The translations under genes were made by a program, and so were the position numbers. 64,000 bases of DNA from the NCBI RefSeq assembly GCF_001510895.1, contig NZ_LPWA01000109.1, positions 186,001 to 250,000 of the forward strand, written 5' to 3'. The notes under the pieces are model-generated. The model searched no databases and had not been told where the DNA came from. It worked only from the letters and a program-made list of their open reading frames with translations. Below are positions 53,366 to 61,482 of this stretch, one piece after another. Positions within the stretch are counted from its first letter, which is position 1, and the number at the start of each line of letters is the position of its first letter. This DNA is from Mesorhizobium loti. Its GTDB lineage: Bacteria; Pseudomonadota; Alphaproteobacteria; Rhizobiales; Rhizobiaceae.

Positions 53366-56300
53366 ATGTCCAAACCACCTCGCATTCCCGACAGCGACGA
53401 TGCAATCGGACTGCTCGTGACGGAGTTCCGCTCGACGTCCTTTCAAAAAAGCCTTCACCCGCTCGATGACGGCTCGCCGTTCGCCACCGGCGATCCGAAC
53501 GTCGTGAAGTTCCTGCATGGCGATGATGGCGCGCCGCGGGCTTCGGCGACATCGGATGACAACAGCCTCGCCGTTGCGCTGGGCAAGCGCGATGACGGCC
53601 ATGGCGCAGTACAATCCACCCCAACCTCGCATGTGGCCGCTGACACCGGCACCATCCCGACTGGTGCCGTGCCCATCGCCGGCAGCCTCCTTGCCAGCGC
53701 AACCGCTATCGACCCGATCTTCGAAACCAGGGTGGCGGCCGCGGGCGACGATGTCGAGGAGAAGGGCTCCGGCGCGATTTCGACCAACATCAGCGACCTG
53801 GAGCTGGGTTATGACGGCACGACCCGCCAGACAGTCGGCCTCCGCTTCACCGGTATCAACATCCCGCAAGGCGCCATCATCACCAGCGCCTATATCCAAT
53901 TCCAGGCCAACGAGGTGAAGACCGGCGCGGCCTCGCTGCTGATCCAGGGCGACAACACCGACGACGCCAGCCCCTTCACCACCGCCAGCTTCAACGTGTC
54001 CTCTCTTCCCAGGACCACAGCATCGGCAGCCTGGACGCCCGACCCGTGGACCACGGTAGGCGAACACGGCCTGGCCGAGCGCACACCCGACCTCTCGGCG
54101 ATCGTGCAGGAGATCGTCAACCGCCCGGGCTGGGCTGCGCTCAATGACATGGCGTTACTGATCACCGGCACCGGCACCCGCACGGCCGATTCATACGAGT
54201 ATAATCCCGCCAGCGCGCCGCTGCTGCACATCGAATATCTGCTGCCCGGTCCGGCCGGCAATCCGGTGGCTTTCAACACACCGCCCGATGCCGATCCCGC
54301 CGCCAATCAGATCGCCGAGCTCGCCGCGGCCGGCGCCCCGACCGGGATCACCGCTTCGGCCACGGATCCCGACGCCGGCTCGACCGTCGCCTACAGCCTC
54401 AACGATTCGCGTTTCGCCATCGATGCCAGCACTGGCGTCATCACCCGCTCGGCCACCGGTACCCTCGACTTCGAGACCCAGTCGTCGATCAACTTGACGG
54501 TTACGGCAACCTCGTCGGACGGAAGCACGGCCAACCAGACCTTCACCCTCGCCGTCCTCGACAGCCCGGAGCCGGTCGCGTTCAACATCCCGCCGGATGC
54601 CGACAACGCCGTCAATCAAATCGCTCAGAACGCCGCCGCCGGCACGGCGGTCGGGATCACCGCGTCGGCCAAGGATCCCGACGCCGGCTCGACGGTCACC
54701 TACACGATTGACGACCCGCGCTTTGCCATCAATTCCAGCACGGGCGTCATCACACGCTCGGCCACCGGCACGCTCAATGCGGCAACCGAGCCGTCGATCA
54801 ACCTCCACGTCACCGCAACCTCGTCCGACGGGAGCACCGCCGCGCAAGACTATGCCGTCAACGTGGGGACAGCGCCGATATTCCAGACGCAGATCGCCTC
54901 CAGCACCGATGACGTCGAGCAAGGTCCTACAGGCGGGATGGACCTCACCAGCACCAATCTCGACATGGCTATCGAGTACGGAGGCACCAAGAACCAGACA
55001 ATCGGAGTCCGCTTCACCAACATCGACATCCCCTACGACGCCATCATCACCAATGCCTATATTCAGTTCGAGGCCCAAAACACGAGCACCGGCGCTGTAT
55101 CGCTACTGATCCGTGGCGAAAACAGCGACGAATCCACCCCTTTCGAAAGCGAAACAAGCGACGTCACATCACGTCCCATGACGAGTGCCTCGGTGACGTG
55201 GACTCCACCCGACTGGACGGTGGCCACGGAAGCCGGCCCGGCCGAGCGCACGCCGGACCTGTCAGCCATCTTGCAGGAAATCATCGACAGACCGGGCTGG
55301 TTGACAGCCAATGACATGGCGTTCGTCGTCAGCGGCGCCAGCGGTACGCGCCGGGCCTATTCCTTCGACGGCAGCGCCGCCGGCGCGCCGCTCTTGCACG
55401 TCGAGTACTATGTGCCGACGACAGGCCCAGTCGCCTTCAAGCATCCACAGGATGCCGACGCTGTCGCCAATGAGATTACCCAAAACGCAGCCGCGGGCTC
55501 CCTGGTTCACATCACAGCCTCAGCCAAGGATCCCGACGGGGCCGATATGGTCACCTACAGTATCGACGACACGCGCTTCGCCATCGATCCCAGCACGGGC
55601 GTCATCACGCGCTCAGACACCGGCACGCTCAATGCGGCTACCGAGCCGTCGGTCAACCTCCACGTCACCGCAACCTCGTCCGACGGGAGCACCGCTACGC
55701 AAAACTATACTGCCAGCGTCGTGCCAACGGCGGCGCCGCAGGTATTATACCGCTACGCGGTCTTTGGCGATTACGGCGACACCGATCTCTCCGGCGAGAA
55801 GGCGGTGTCGGCGATGGTCCATGCCTGGAACGTCGATTTCATTCTCACAATAGGCGACAACGTCTACGCGCCGCAGGTAATGGACGCTGCCGTCGGCCAG
55901 CAATATCACGACTACATCGGCAACTATCAGGGCGCGTACGGGAGCGGCAGCACCATCAACCGCTTCTTTCCCACGCTAGGAAATCACGAATACAACGAAA
56001 ACAACGTTACCAACTACCTGAACTACTTCACGTTGCCCGACAACGAGAGATACTACGACTTCCAGGTAGGGCCGGTGCACTTCTTCGCCCTCAACAGCAA
56101 CAAGCAGGAGCCCGACGGCCGCAGCGCCACGTCAGTGCAGGGCCACTGGGTCCAAAACCTTCTCGCGAATTCCAACGCGAGCTTCGACGTGGCGTATTTC
56201 CATCACACGCCATACAATCCAAGCGGCAGCGCTGCCATCATGCGGTGGCCCTTCGAGCAATGGGGCGTGAATGCGGTTTTTGCCGGCCATCAGCACAATT

Positions 56301-56908
56301 ATTACCGGGAGAACCGGGACGACAACGGCGACGGCGTCTTTCTTCCGTACACGACCACCGGCCTTGGCGGCGCCGGCAAAACCGTCCCGAATGTCGGCGC
56401 CAACCTGGTGACGGTCACAGACCAGGGCATGCTGATCGAGTTCTACAAAGTGAGCAGCTTCAACGGGACGACCGCAACCCCCGTGCTGACGGATTCCTAC
56501 TTTGTCCCGACGCCGGCGGGCCGCGCTCCGACAATCTCCAACGGCGGCTACGTCCTGAACGGCACTGCCGGCGCCGACTATTTGTGGGGTCTGGGCGGAA
56601 ACGACACGCTGATCGGCGGACGCGGAAACGACACGCTGGTTGCCGGCAACCAGCACAATCTGTTCGTGTTCGCCCGCGGTGACGGTCAAGATACGGTTAT
56701 GAATTTCCTGCCCGGCGCCGGCACCGGCGACGTCCTCGATCTCAGAGCCTTCGGCATATACAACGCGAGCCAATTCCAGCAGGTGGCATCGAACCAGGGC
56801 TCGAACGTCGTGGCATCCCTGGGCAGCGGGGATCAGATCACGCTGACTGGCGTTCATGTGGATCAGTTCCACAACGACAACTTCGTGAGCACCCTGCTAC
56901 TCGCGTAA
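53366..56908 (+). CDS. Secreted purple-acid-phosphatase-like protein with cadherin repeats and RTX end
   Basis: A 1180-residue mosaic. After a 115-residue unique start comes a DNRLRE-like module (about 118-298) nearly identical to that of the previous gene, cadherin-like repeats A and B (about 300-500), a second, diverged DNRLRE-like module (about 505-685) and another B-type repeat. A calcineurin-like metallophosphatase domain (about 790-1040) shows AVFGDYGDTD, TIGDNVY, LGNHEYNEN and FAGHQHNYYR, which together give the metal ligands of the family. The end has RTX nonapeptides (LWGLGGNDTLIGGRGNDTL) and a hydrophobic tail (STLLLA) typical of type I secretion. No signal peptide is seen. It is predicted to be an extracellular calcium-binding phosphatase. 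Confidence 0.86.
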   Translation: MSKPPRIPDSDDAIGLLVTEFRSTSFQKSLHPLDDGSPFATGDPNVVKFLHGDDGAPRASATSDDNSLAVALGKRDDGHGAVQSTPTSHVAADTGTIPTGAVPIAGSLLASATAIDPIFETRVAAAGDDVEEKGSGAISTNISDLELGYDGTTRQTVGLRFTGINIPQGAIITSAYIQFQANEVKTGAASLLIQGDNTDDASPFTTASFNVSSLPRTTASAAWTPDPWTTVGEHGLAERTPDLSAIVQEIVNRPGWAALNDMALLITGTGTRTADSYEYNPASAPLLHIEYLLPGPAGNPVAFNTPPDADPAANQIAELAAAGAPTGITASATDPDAGSTVAYSLNDSRFAIDASTGVITRSATGTLDFETQSSINLTVTATSSDGSTANQTFTLAVLDSPEPVAFNIPPDADNAVNQIAQNAAAGTAVGITASAKDPDAGSTVTYTIDDPRFAINSSTGVITRSATGTLNAATEPSINLHVTATSSDGSTAAQDYAVNVGTAPIFQTQIASSTDDVEQGPTGGMDLTSTNLDMAIEYGGTKNQTIGVRFTNIDIPYDAIITNAYIQFEAQNTSTGAVSLLIRGENSDESTPFESETSDVTSRPMTSASVTWTPPDWTVATEAGPAERTPDLSAILQEIIDRPGWLTANDMAFVVSGASGTRRAYSFDGSAAGAPLLHVEYYVPTTGPVAFKHPQDADAVANEITQNAAAGSLVHITASAKDPDGADMVTYSIDDTRFAIDPSTGVITRSDTGTLNAATEPSVNLHVTATSSDGSTATQNYTASVVPTAAPQVLYRYAVFGDYGDTDLSGEKAVSAMVHAWNVDFILTIGDNVYAPQVMDAAVGQQYHDYIGNYQGAYGSGSTINRFFPTLGNHEYNENNVTNYLNYFTLPDNERYYDFQVGPVHFFALNSNKQEPDGRSATSVQGHWVQNLLANSNASFDVAYFHHTPYNPSGSAAIMRWPFEQWGVNAVFAGHQHNYYRENRDDNGDGVFLPYTTTGLGGAGKTVPNVGANLVTVTDQGMLIEFYKVSSFNGTTATPVLTDSYFVPTPAGRAPTISNGGYVLNGTAGADYLWGLGGNDTLIGGRGNDTLVAGNQHNLFVFARGDGQDTVMNFLPGAGTGDVLDLRAFGIYNASQFQQVASNQGSNVVASLGSGDQITLTGVHVDQFHNDNFVSTLLLA
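54261..55735 (+). repeat. Cadherin-like repeats of the phosphatase gene
   Basis: An A unit (from about 54261) and a B unit (from about 54570) correspond to those of the preceding gene. A third, B-like unit (about 55424-55735) follows the second DNRLRE-like module. The A/B pair and the module before it (53716-54260) are highly similar at DNA level to 50550-51700, indicating recent duplication or gene conversion. Confidence 0.75.
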
Positions 56909-56968
56909 CGGCGGACCCGCGAGCGCAGCCAAGCAAGACGCGAGGTTGGTCGCTGCCGGCAAAGAAAT

Positions 56969-57015
56969 GCCCGGATCGCTCGCGGCACTCTGGCCGTGCG
57001 CGAGCGGATCCGGGC
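56969..57015 (-). terminator. Long hairpin between convergent genes
   Basis: GCCCGGATC pairs with GATCCGGGC, GCTCGCG with CGCGAGC, and CAC with GTG at the tip, with single-base bulges. The hairpin lies between the end of the phosphatase gene and the end of the Tat-peptide gene. On the minus strand it is followed by ATTTCTTT, so it probably terminates the minus-strand operon; on the plus strand no T-run follows. Confidence 0.6.
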
Positions 57016-57037
57016 TGTCAATGATGATCGAAGAAGC

Positions 57038-57280
57038 TTACGATTGGCCGGGAGGGCCAACGTGAATGTGGTTCTTGTCCCCCCAGCCATTGCCCGGCTT
57101 TGATCCTCCCGACTGGGCGATTGCTTTGGAGTTCAAGCTCGTGCCGAGCAGAAGCGTTATCGCCGGCGGGGTCACCGCCGCAAAACGTCCCGCTTTCTTG
57201 AGAAAGTCCCGGCGCGCCCGAGACTCTGAAACCAGCGTTTCCTGCGTCCGTTTCGAGCGTTTTGCGCTTTCGGTTGGCAT
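57038..57280 (-). CDS. Small Tat-signal peptide precursor ending in serine
   Basis: An 80-residue product with GGGGAGG upstream of its start at 57280 (strand-wise). A polar leader of about 20 residues precedes a twin-arginine signal (ARRDFLKKAG, about 22-31) and a hydrophobic stretch, ending in KAIAQS, a likely signal-peptidase site (cut after about residue 55). The remaining mature part is only about 25 residues and ends GNGWGDKNHIHVGPPGQS, rich in Gly, His, Pro and Asn with a terminal serine. It is the last gene of the operon holding the nucleotidyltransferase and the PqqD-HPr-kinase fusion. I infer it is their substrate. No function is established; it could also be a structural surface peptide. 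Confidence 0.65.
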   Translation of the reverse strand: MPTESAKRSKRTQETLVSESRARRDFLKKAGRFAAVTPPAITLLLGTSLNSKAIAQSGGSKPGNGWGDKNHIHVGPPGQS

Positions 57281-57364
57281 GTCAAACCTCCCCACGAGCG
57301 TTTCAGGATTTCACAGACTTTACCCTATGCTTCCCGGCACAGGCGCACTAGTTCACCAAAAGGC

Positions 57365-58360
57365 TTAGATTTTCGTGCCGGGGTTCGAGAGCTTGCGAGC
57401 GATGCGCCGCGCAAGATCGACCGAGCCACGGCGCGCCAAGCTGTCGGCCCGTGAAAACCGCCATGTGCCCCACGTCAAATTGCCGGCCAGGCGCAACGGA
57501 GCGCCGATGACCGGGTGGGTCGCCGTGAACACGCGCCTCCAGTGCTGGAAACGGACCATCGGGCGCCGTGCGCATTTTGCCGGAATGCTGGTTCCGAAGA
57601 AATGCTGCAGGGCGAGGAGTTGGGTATCGAGCGCATTGCGGGCGCCTGGATCCGCCAAGGATGCCCGCAGCGCCGTCCAGTCCACGTCCTCGCTTTCCGC
57701 CAATCGTGCCAGATCATGAAGGTGCCTGAGATCAATCCTTCCGCGCCAATAATCCCCCTCCTTGAGGAGGTCATGCACGATCCAGTGCAGGGCGCGGGAC
57801 CGGACGGGCGGAATATTCACCCGCAGACCGTTTCGCCGGACGAGCTTGGGCGGCTCAAAGCCGCTACCGCTGCTTGGCCGCAGCTCCAACACTCCGACGT
57901 CCTGCTGCCGGAGCATGCCTCGAGCACCCGCTATCTCGACGTAGCCGAGCTCCTCAAGGCAGGCTTTCGCGACCGTCTGTTCGGCCGGCTCCACGGCCAG
58001 ATCGAGGTCACTGGTCATCCTGCTCGGAACCCGACCGGTCGGGGAAAGGAACAGGGGGATGGCCCCCTTGAGCAGGAGCGGAACGATGCCGCGGCGGTTG
58101 AGGGCTGCGACGGCTTCATGCAGTTGGGCTCGCAAGCGCAGGTTTCGCTCCCGATTGCAGCCGTGAACGAACCGAAGATACTTGCGCACGTCCCGCGGGA
58201 GCCGACCGATCTGGCCGGCCCGCAATAGGGACGAAAATAGGTCCGGCGTAAGCAAGGTGCGATTGGCCAGGGCAATCACCGCGCGCCAGTCGGCCGTATC
58301 GGCCGGACAGCCGCGAAGCCCGGCAACCAATGCCTCGAGCGCGTTGCTCCTGCGCCTCAT
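57365..58360 (-). CDS. Nucleotidyltransferase-family protein (NTP_transf_5-like)
   Basis: A 331-residue protein of the uncharacterised nucleotidyltransferase group. Its diagnostic segment is GIVPLLLKGAIPLFLSP (about 93-109), followed by RMTSDLDLAVEP (about 112-123), where the DLD acidic pair would bind metal and nucleotide. Its start overlaps the stop of the PqqD-HPr-kinase gene by four bases (ATGA), so the two are translated together. Proteins of this kind often occur next to HPr-kinase-like proteins in polysaccharide and lasso-peptide loci. It may transfer a nucleotidyl group to a phosphate made by that kinase. The substrate is not known. Confidence 0.78.
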   Translation of the reverse strand: MRRRSNALEALVAGLRGCPADTADWRAVIALANRTLLTPDLFSSLLRAGQIGRLPRDVRKYLRFVHGCNRERNLRLRAQLHEAVAALNRRGIVPLLLKGAIPLFLSPTGRVPSRMTSDLDLAVEPAEQTVAKACLEELGYVEIAGARGMLRQQDVGVLELRPSSGSGFEPPKLVRRNGLRVNIPPVRSRALHWIVHDLLKEGDYWRGRIDLRHLHDLARLAESEDVDWTALRASLADPGARNALDTQLLALQHFFGTSIPAKCARRPMVRFQHWRRVFTATHPVIGAPLRLAGNLTWGTWRFSRADSLARRGSVDLARRIARKLSNPGTKI

Positions 58361-59511
58361 CGGCAGGTTTTCGCGATCAGCTCTACCGCGTCATCGAGCT
58401 TTGAATAGATCAGGCGGTAGGTTTGCGCCGATCCGATGAGTCGGGTCAGCACGTCGAATGCCGTGCCGCTCAGTTCTCGGCCGCGTGCAGACGCGCCGTT
58501 GAGCAGGATACGCAATGCGCTGGCAGGATCGACCGGTTCTAGGCAAGCTTTCGCGTCGCGACCTCGATGAAGCTGGATCACACTGCCGATGGGCGCGGGA
58601 GAAGGCGGCACGAACTCCCTCGGCACGGCAAAACGAACGCGCCTTCGGTCCGGACGGCGACAGACCGGAACGGCCGCGATATCGGGGTAATATTCGGCCA
58701 GAAGCGGCCATGCTCCCGCCTTGACCGCGGGGGCAAACGGAAGGCCCACGCCCTGCCCCTTGGCGTCCAGCAGCGTCACGTCATCGGATGCGAAACCGAA
58801 CCCTGCATGGACCAGCGCCAAGGTCAGCGTTGTCTTGCCCGCGCCTGGATTTCCGCAGAGAAGCACGATGCGTTCATTGCTGAGCACCGCAGCCGCGTGC
58901 AGGGCAAGTTCGTAGGCGCCGTGATCGAGGACCTCGGTCAGCAAATGCCCTTTCAGCATGACGGGCAATTCGTCGGGTGAGCAGGACAGGATCCAGTCGC
59001 CGTCCCGGAACAGGTGGAGCCGTCCCTCGTGCTCAACCACCTGGAGCACAACGTCGGCAGTCTCTCTTCGGACCTCGAGATGCCGAAATACGGTGGCCGC
59101 GGGAAAGGCGCAGGCCGCCGGATAGAGGATGCGTATGTGAAGGCCCGCAACGGCGACAACCTGGCTCACGGGTTCTTGCACTGATGATGGAGACGACGGC
59201 GAGCGGGGCCGTATCAGACTGAGCCGCTGCCAATCCCAAAGCGCTGCCTCGACATGCCTGTCTGCCTCAAGCCTGTCGACGCCGCTGCGCGCCATCTCGA
59301 CCGAGATGGCTTGCGGCGATGTGCCTTCCTCGAGCGAGCGCCAGATGTCGGCTGCAGTATCGTTGACGGCGAAAATCGCCTGCTGGGTCGGGCTGAACAG
59401 GATGTTTTGCCCCCCGACCCGTACCAACCGCCCTTGGGTGACAAACCGCACAGCGCTGCGATCGGCGGAACCTGACGTCATGGTTTCGTCGATCGCCTTG
59501 TCGTGATTCAT
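58357..59511 (-). CDS. PqqD-domain / HPr-kinase-like fusion protein
   Basis: A 384-residue protein. An N-terminal PqqD-like domain (about 25-95; ILFSPTQQAIFAVNDTAADI, then LEEGTSPQAISVEMA) is followed by a bacterial HPr-kinase-like C-terminal domain. The kinase part has the P-loop LLCGNPGAGKTTLTLAL (about 213-229) and FASDDVTLLD (about 236-245), which parallels the HPrK acidic motif. PqqD folds are peptide-binding chaperones (RiPP recognition elements) in modified-peptide pathways, and HPrK homologues in lasso-peptide loci phosphorylate the C-terminal serine of the precursor. No PTS HPr gene is near. The start at 59511 is a choice; 59481 is also possible. Coupled to the nucleotidyltransferase gene. 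Confidence 0.82.
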   Translation of the reverse strand: MNHDKAIDETMTSGSADRSAVRFVTQGRLVRVGGQNILFSPTQQAIFAVNDTAADIWRSLEEGTSPQAISVEMARSGVDRLEADRHVEAALWDWQRLSLIRPRSPSSPSSVQEPVSQVVAVAGLHIRILYPAACAFPAATVFRHLEVRRETADVVLQVVEHEGRLHLFRDGDWILSCSPDELPVMLKGHLLTEVLDHGAYELALHAAAVLSNERIVLLCGNPGAGKTTLTLALVHAGFGFASDDVTLLDAKGQGVGLPFAPAVKAGAWPLLAEYYPDIAAVPVCRRPDRRRVRFAVPREFVPPSPAPIGSVIQLHRGRDAKACLEPVDPASALRILLNGASARGRELSGTAFDVLTRLIGSAQTYRLIYSKLDDAVELIAKTCR

Positions 59512-59549
59512 TGCGTCTGCCAACGGGTGACTTGCCGACAGGTGCGCGC

Positions 59550-60560
59550 TCACAGCGCTTCGTCGGAGAACCGGGGCACGTCCGGATGCGCCGCGACCCA
59601 TTGGAGATACGCCCGGTTCCAGTAGTCGCGGGCGTTCGCGCCCGTCAGTACCTTGAACCCGGACGGCGGCAGCGGAAATTTGAACGGGATTGGTTCGTCG
59701 GGCAGCCACAGCAATGTGTTGTCACGACTTTCAACCGTCAGCGCCCACGTTCTTTCGAGGCGACGCAATCCACGCATGTTTGCCGAAGTCAGCGCGAAAA
59801 CCGATCCCGTGATCCTCAACCTGGGTGACTGATCGACAGCCTTGATCGGCGCTTGATGTGTGATCTCGCCTTTGGAGAGAAAGGCGTGCATGCGGATGAG
59901 GGTTCGGTCGACCCGCACGGTCTCCCCTGTCCCATCCCGTTCGTTCGACGCAGGATCCACGCTGATCCCCGAGAAACACCCGTCGAACAGGCAATCCTCG
60001 ACGATGCCGCTCAGGAGATAATCGTTCTCCACCGCATCGTCCCTGACTTCGCTGAACCAGCAGCCTCTCAGGTGAAAGCCATCGGCCCGCTCGGCGAAAC
60101 GGATGGCATCCCAGCAGCGGCGCGTACGGACACCTTCTATTGTCGCATTGGTGGATCCGTCCCTGACAAGCAGGGCCGCGCTGTTGCAGTAAGTGTCCCG
60201 CCAATCAGAGGTTAGCGGCACCTGGCCGTCGAAGCGCCCTCCGATGAAGTGAACGCCAGGGCAGTTGCGGAGGACGACTGGATAGCGATTGATCGGCAAC
60301 GTCCCCTCGTCGCAGCCCATCGTCTCGCTGGGATTGCTGTTTCTGCTGTTGGCGACTGTGAAGGAAGCATTCCGAGCGTCGATTGTTGCTCCGGCCTCGA
60401 GATCCCGAATTAATTGTTTCTCGTAGCCATATTCACCTTTCAGAACGAGCTGCTTGCCCCCCGGCGTCTGTCCGCCTTCCGCCTGGCAGAAGCCCGGCAG
60501 CAGAGCAAATACTGGATACAAACCGGCAAAGCCTATGAATGAGCGGCGGTCCATCCTCAT
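59550..60560 (-). CDS. Tat-exported right-handed beta-helix protein
   Basis: A 336-residue protein starting MRMDRRSFIGFAGL, a twin-arginine signal, with cleavage likely near FCQAEGG (about residue 23-27). The mature part has short repeating strands with asparagine- and glycine-bounded turns (VVLRNCPGVHFIGGRFDGQV, ATIEGVRTRRCWDAIRFAER, GIVEDCLFDGCFSGISV) typical of a parallel beta-helix. Such folds are used by polysaccharide lyases, epimerases and some carbohydrate-binding proteins. No catalytic set can be assigned. It lies 38 bases upstream of the PqqD-kinase gene in the same operon, so it may work with that system or on the polysaccharide in the periplasm. Confidence 0.72.
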   Translation of the reverse strand: MRMDRRSFIGFAGLYPVFALLPGFCQAEGGQTPGGKQLVLKGEYGYEKQLIRDLEAGATIDARNASFTVANSRNSNPSETMGCDEGTLPINRYPVVLRNCPGVHFIGGRFDGQVPLTSDWRDTYCNSAALLVRDGSTNATIEGVRTRRCWDAIRFAERADGFHLRGCWFSEVRDDAVENDYLLSGIVEDCLFDGCFSGISVDPASNERDGTGETVRVDRTLIRMHAFLSKGEITHQAPIKAVDQSPRLRITGSVFALTSANMRGLRRLERTWALTVESRDNTLLWLPDEPIPFKFPLPPSGFKVLTGANARDYWNRAYLQWVAAHPDVPRFSDEAL

Positions 60561-60582
60561 GCTCACCAATTGACTGACTTGC

Positions 60583-61416
60583 TCATCGATCGGCCGAATC
60601 GCATGGCCGATGTCGTTCGAGGCAGGCCAAAAGCACCGCCTCCAGCGCTCTTTCAGCCACATCCTCGGGCGATGCCAGCCTTTCCACGTCGACTGTCGCC
60701 AGCAGGCCGACGTGATCTTCCGTTTCTATTTCCCTCTCGAGACCGGCCGTCAGCTCGCGGCAAATTCGATCCGCCGTCGACCAGAGATCGCGGTCGCAGT
60801 CGGGAGATGCCCTTTGCATCCGCGAGGACCGATCACCCCTCTTCAGGAGTCGATCTCGTGCCATGCCGGTTTCAGCGCGCAGATGGACGAAAAGCATGTC
60901 ACCGACGCCAATGGCGGACAGGATATCAAACCAGTTCTCGGAAGTTGCCCGACGCTTGCCTTTCAGAAATATAGACCAGAAGCCCTGCAGCAATCCCTGG
61001 TCCATCACAATTATAGTATTTTGCCTAGGCCTCTCGCTCTGGATATAGGCAACCAATACGGACATGTTCCAGATCACTTTGACCGCATCGGTAGTCGACG
61101 ATTGTCCGCTTTCGATGACAAAGCGGGCTATTCGCATCAGCAGCGAGCGAAACTCACGGTCCTTAAACCTTGGGGCAACAATACTGATCCTATGGATCTG
61201 CCGGCTGAAGAAGTTTCTTGTCCCCCACGCCATTCGCACGTCGCCGACCAGCGGGCCACACCGTCGCAAGCCGTTCGCCACCAAGCGGGAGGCGGTTGTT
61301 TTTCCGACCCCGGGAAGACCGAAGAATTCCACAAATCGAATGTCGGTCTGAAGCGCGCGTGCTTCGAGGCTCGGCGGCAGGCCTGCCGCCAGGTCATGAA
61401 CCATATGCGAAGTCAT
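60583..61416 (-). CDS. P-loop kinase-like protein
   Basis: A 277-residue P-loop NTPase. Walker A is VEFFGLPGVGKTTASRLV (about 29-46), and IIVMDQGLLQGFWSIFLKG (about 134-152) resembles the DRGxxQ-type motif of deoxynucleoside/thymidylate-kinase-like proteins. MLFVHLRAETGMARDRLLKR (about 173-192) looks like the LID-side region with an arginine pair. It precedes the beta-helix gene by 22 bases and is the first gene of the minus-strand set ending in the Tat peptide. It is not a housekeeping thymidylate kinase. The phosphoacceptor is unknown. Start 61416 has no clear ribosome site; 61404 is an alternative. Confidence 0.65.
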   Translation of the reverse strand: MTSHMVHDLAAGLPPSLEARALQTDIRFVEFFGLPGVGKTTASRLVANGLRRCGPLVGDVRMAWGTRNFFSRQIHRISIVAPRFKDREFRSLLMRIARFVIESGQSSTTDAVKVIWNMSVLVAYIQSERPRQNTIIVMDQGLLQGFWSIFLKGKRRATSENWFDILSAIGVGDMLFVHLRAETGMARDRLLKRGDRSSRMQRASPDCDRDLWSTADRICRELTAGLEREIETEDHVGLLATVDVERLASPEDVAERALEAVLLACLERHRPCDSADR

Positions 61417-61482
61417 TGGAGGTGATAAGATTGAGTCTCGGAAGATCGACGAACCAGGAAGACGCTCTTGCTCTTTATTTCT

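Noticed and set aside
57038..59511. Classic lasso-peptide cluster
   Set aside because: PqqD-, HPrK- and nucleotidyltransferase-like parts are present, but no asparagine-synthetase-like cyclase or transglutaminase-like protease is in the window, and the precursor has a Tat signal.
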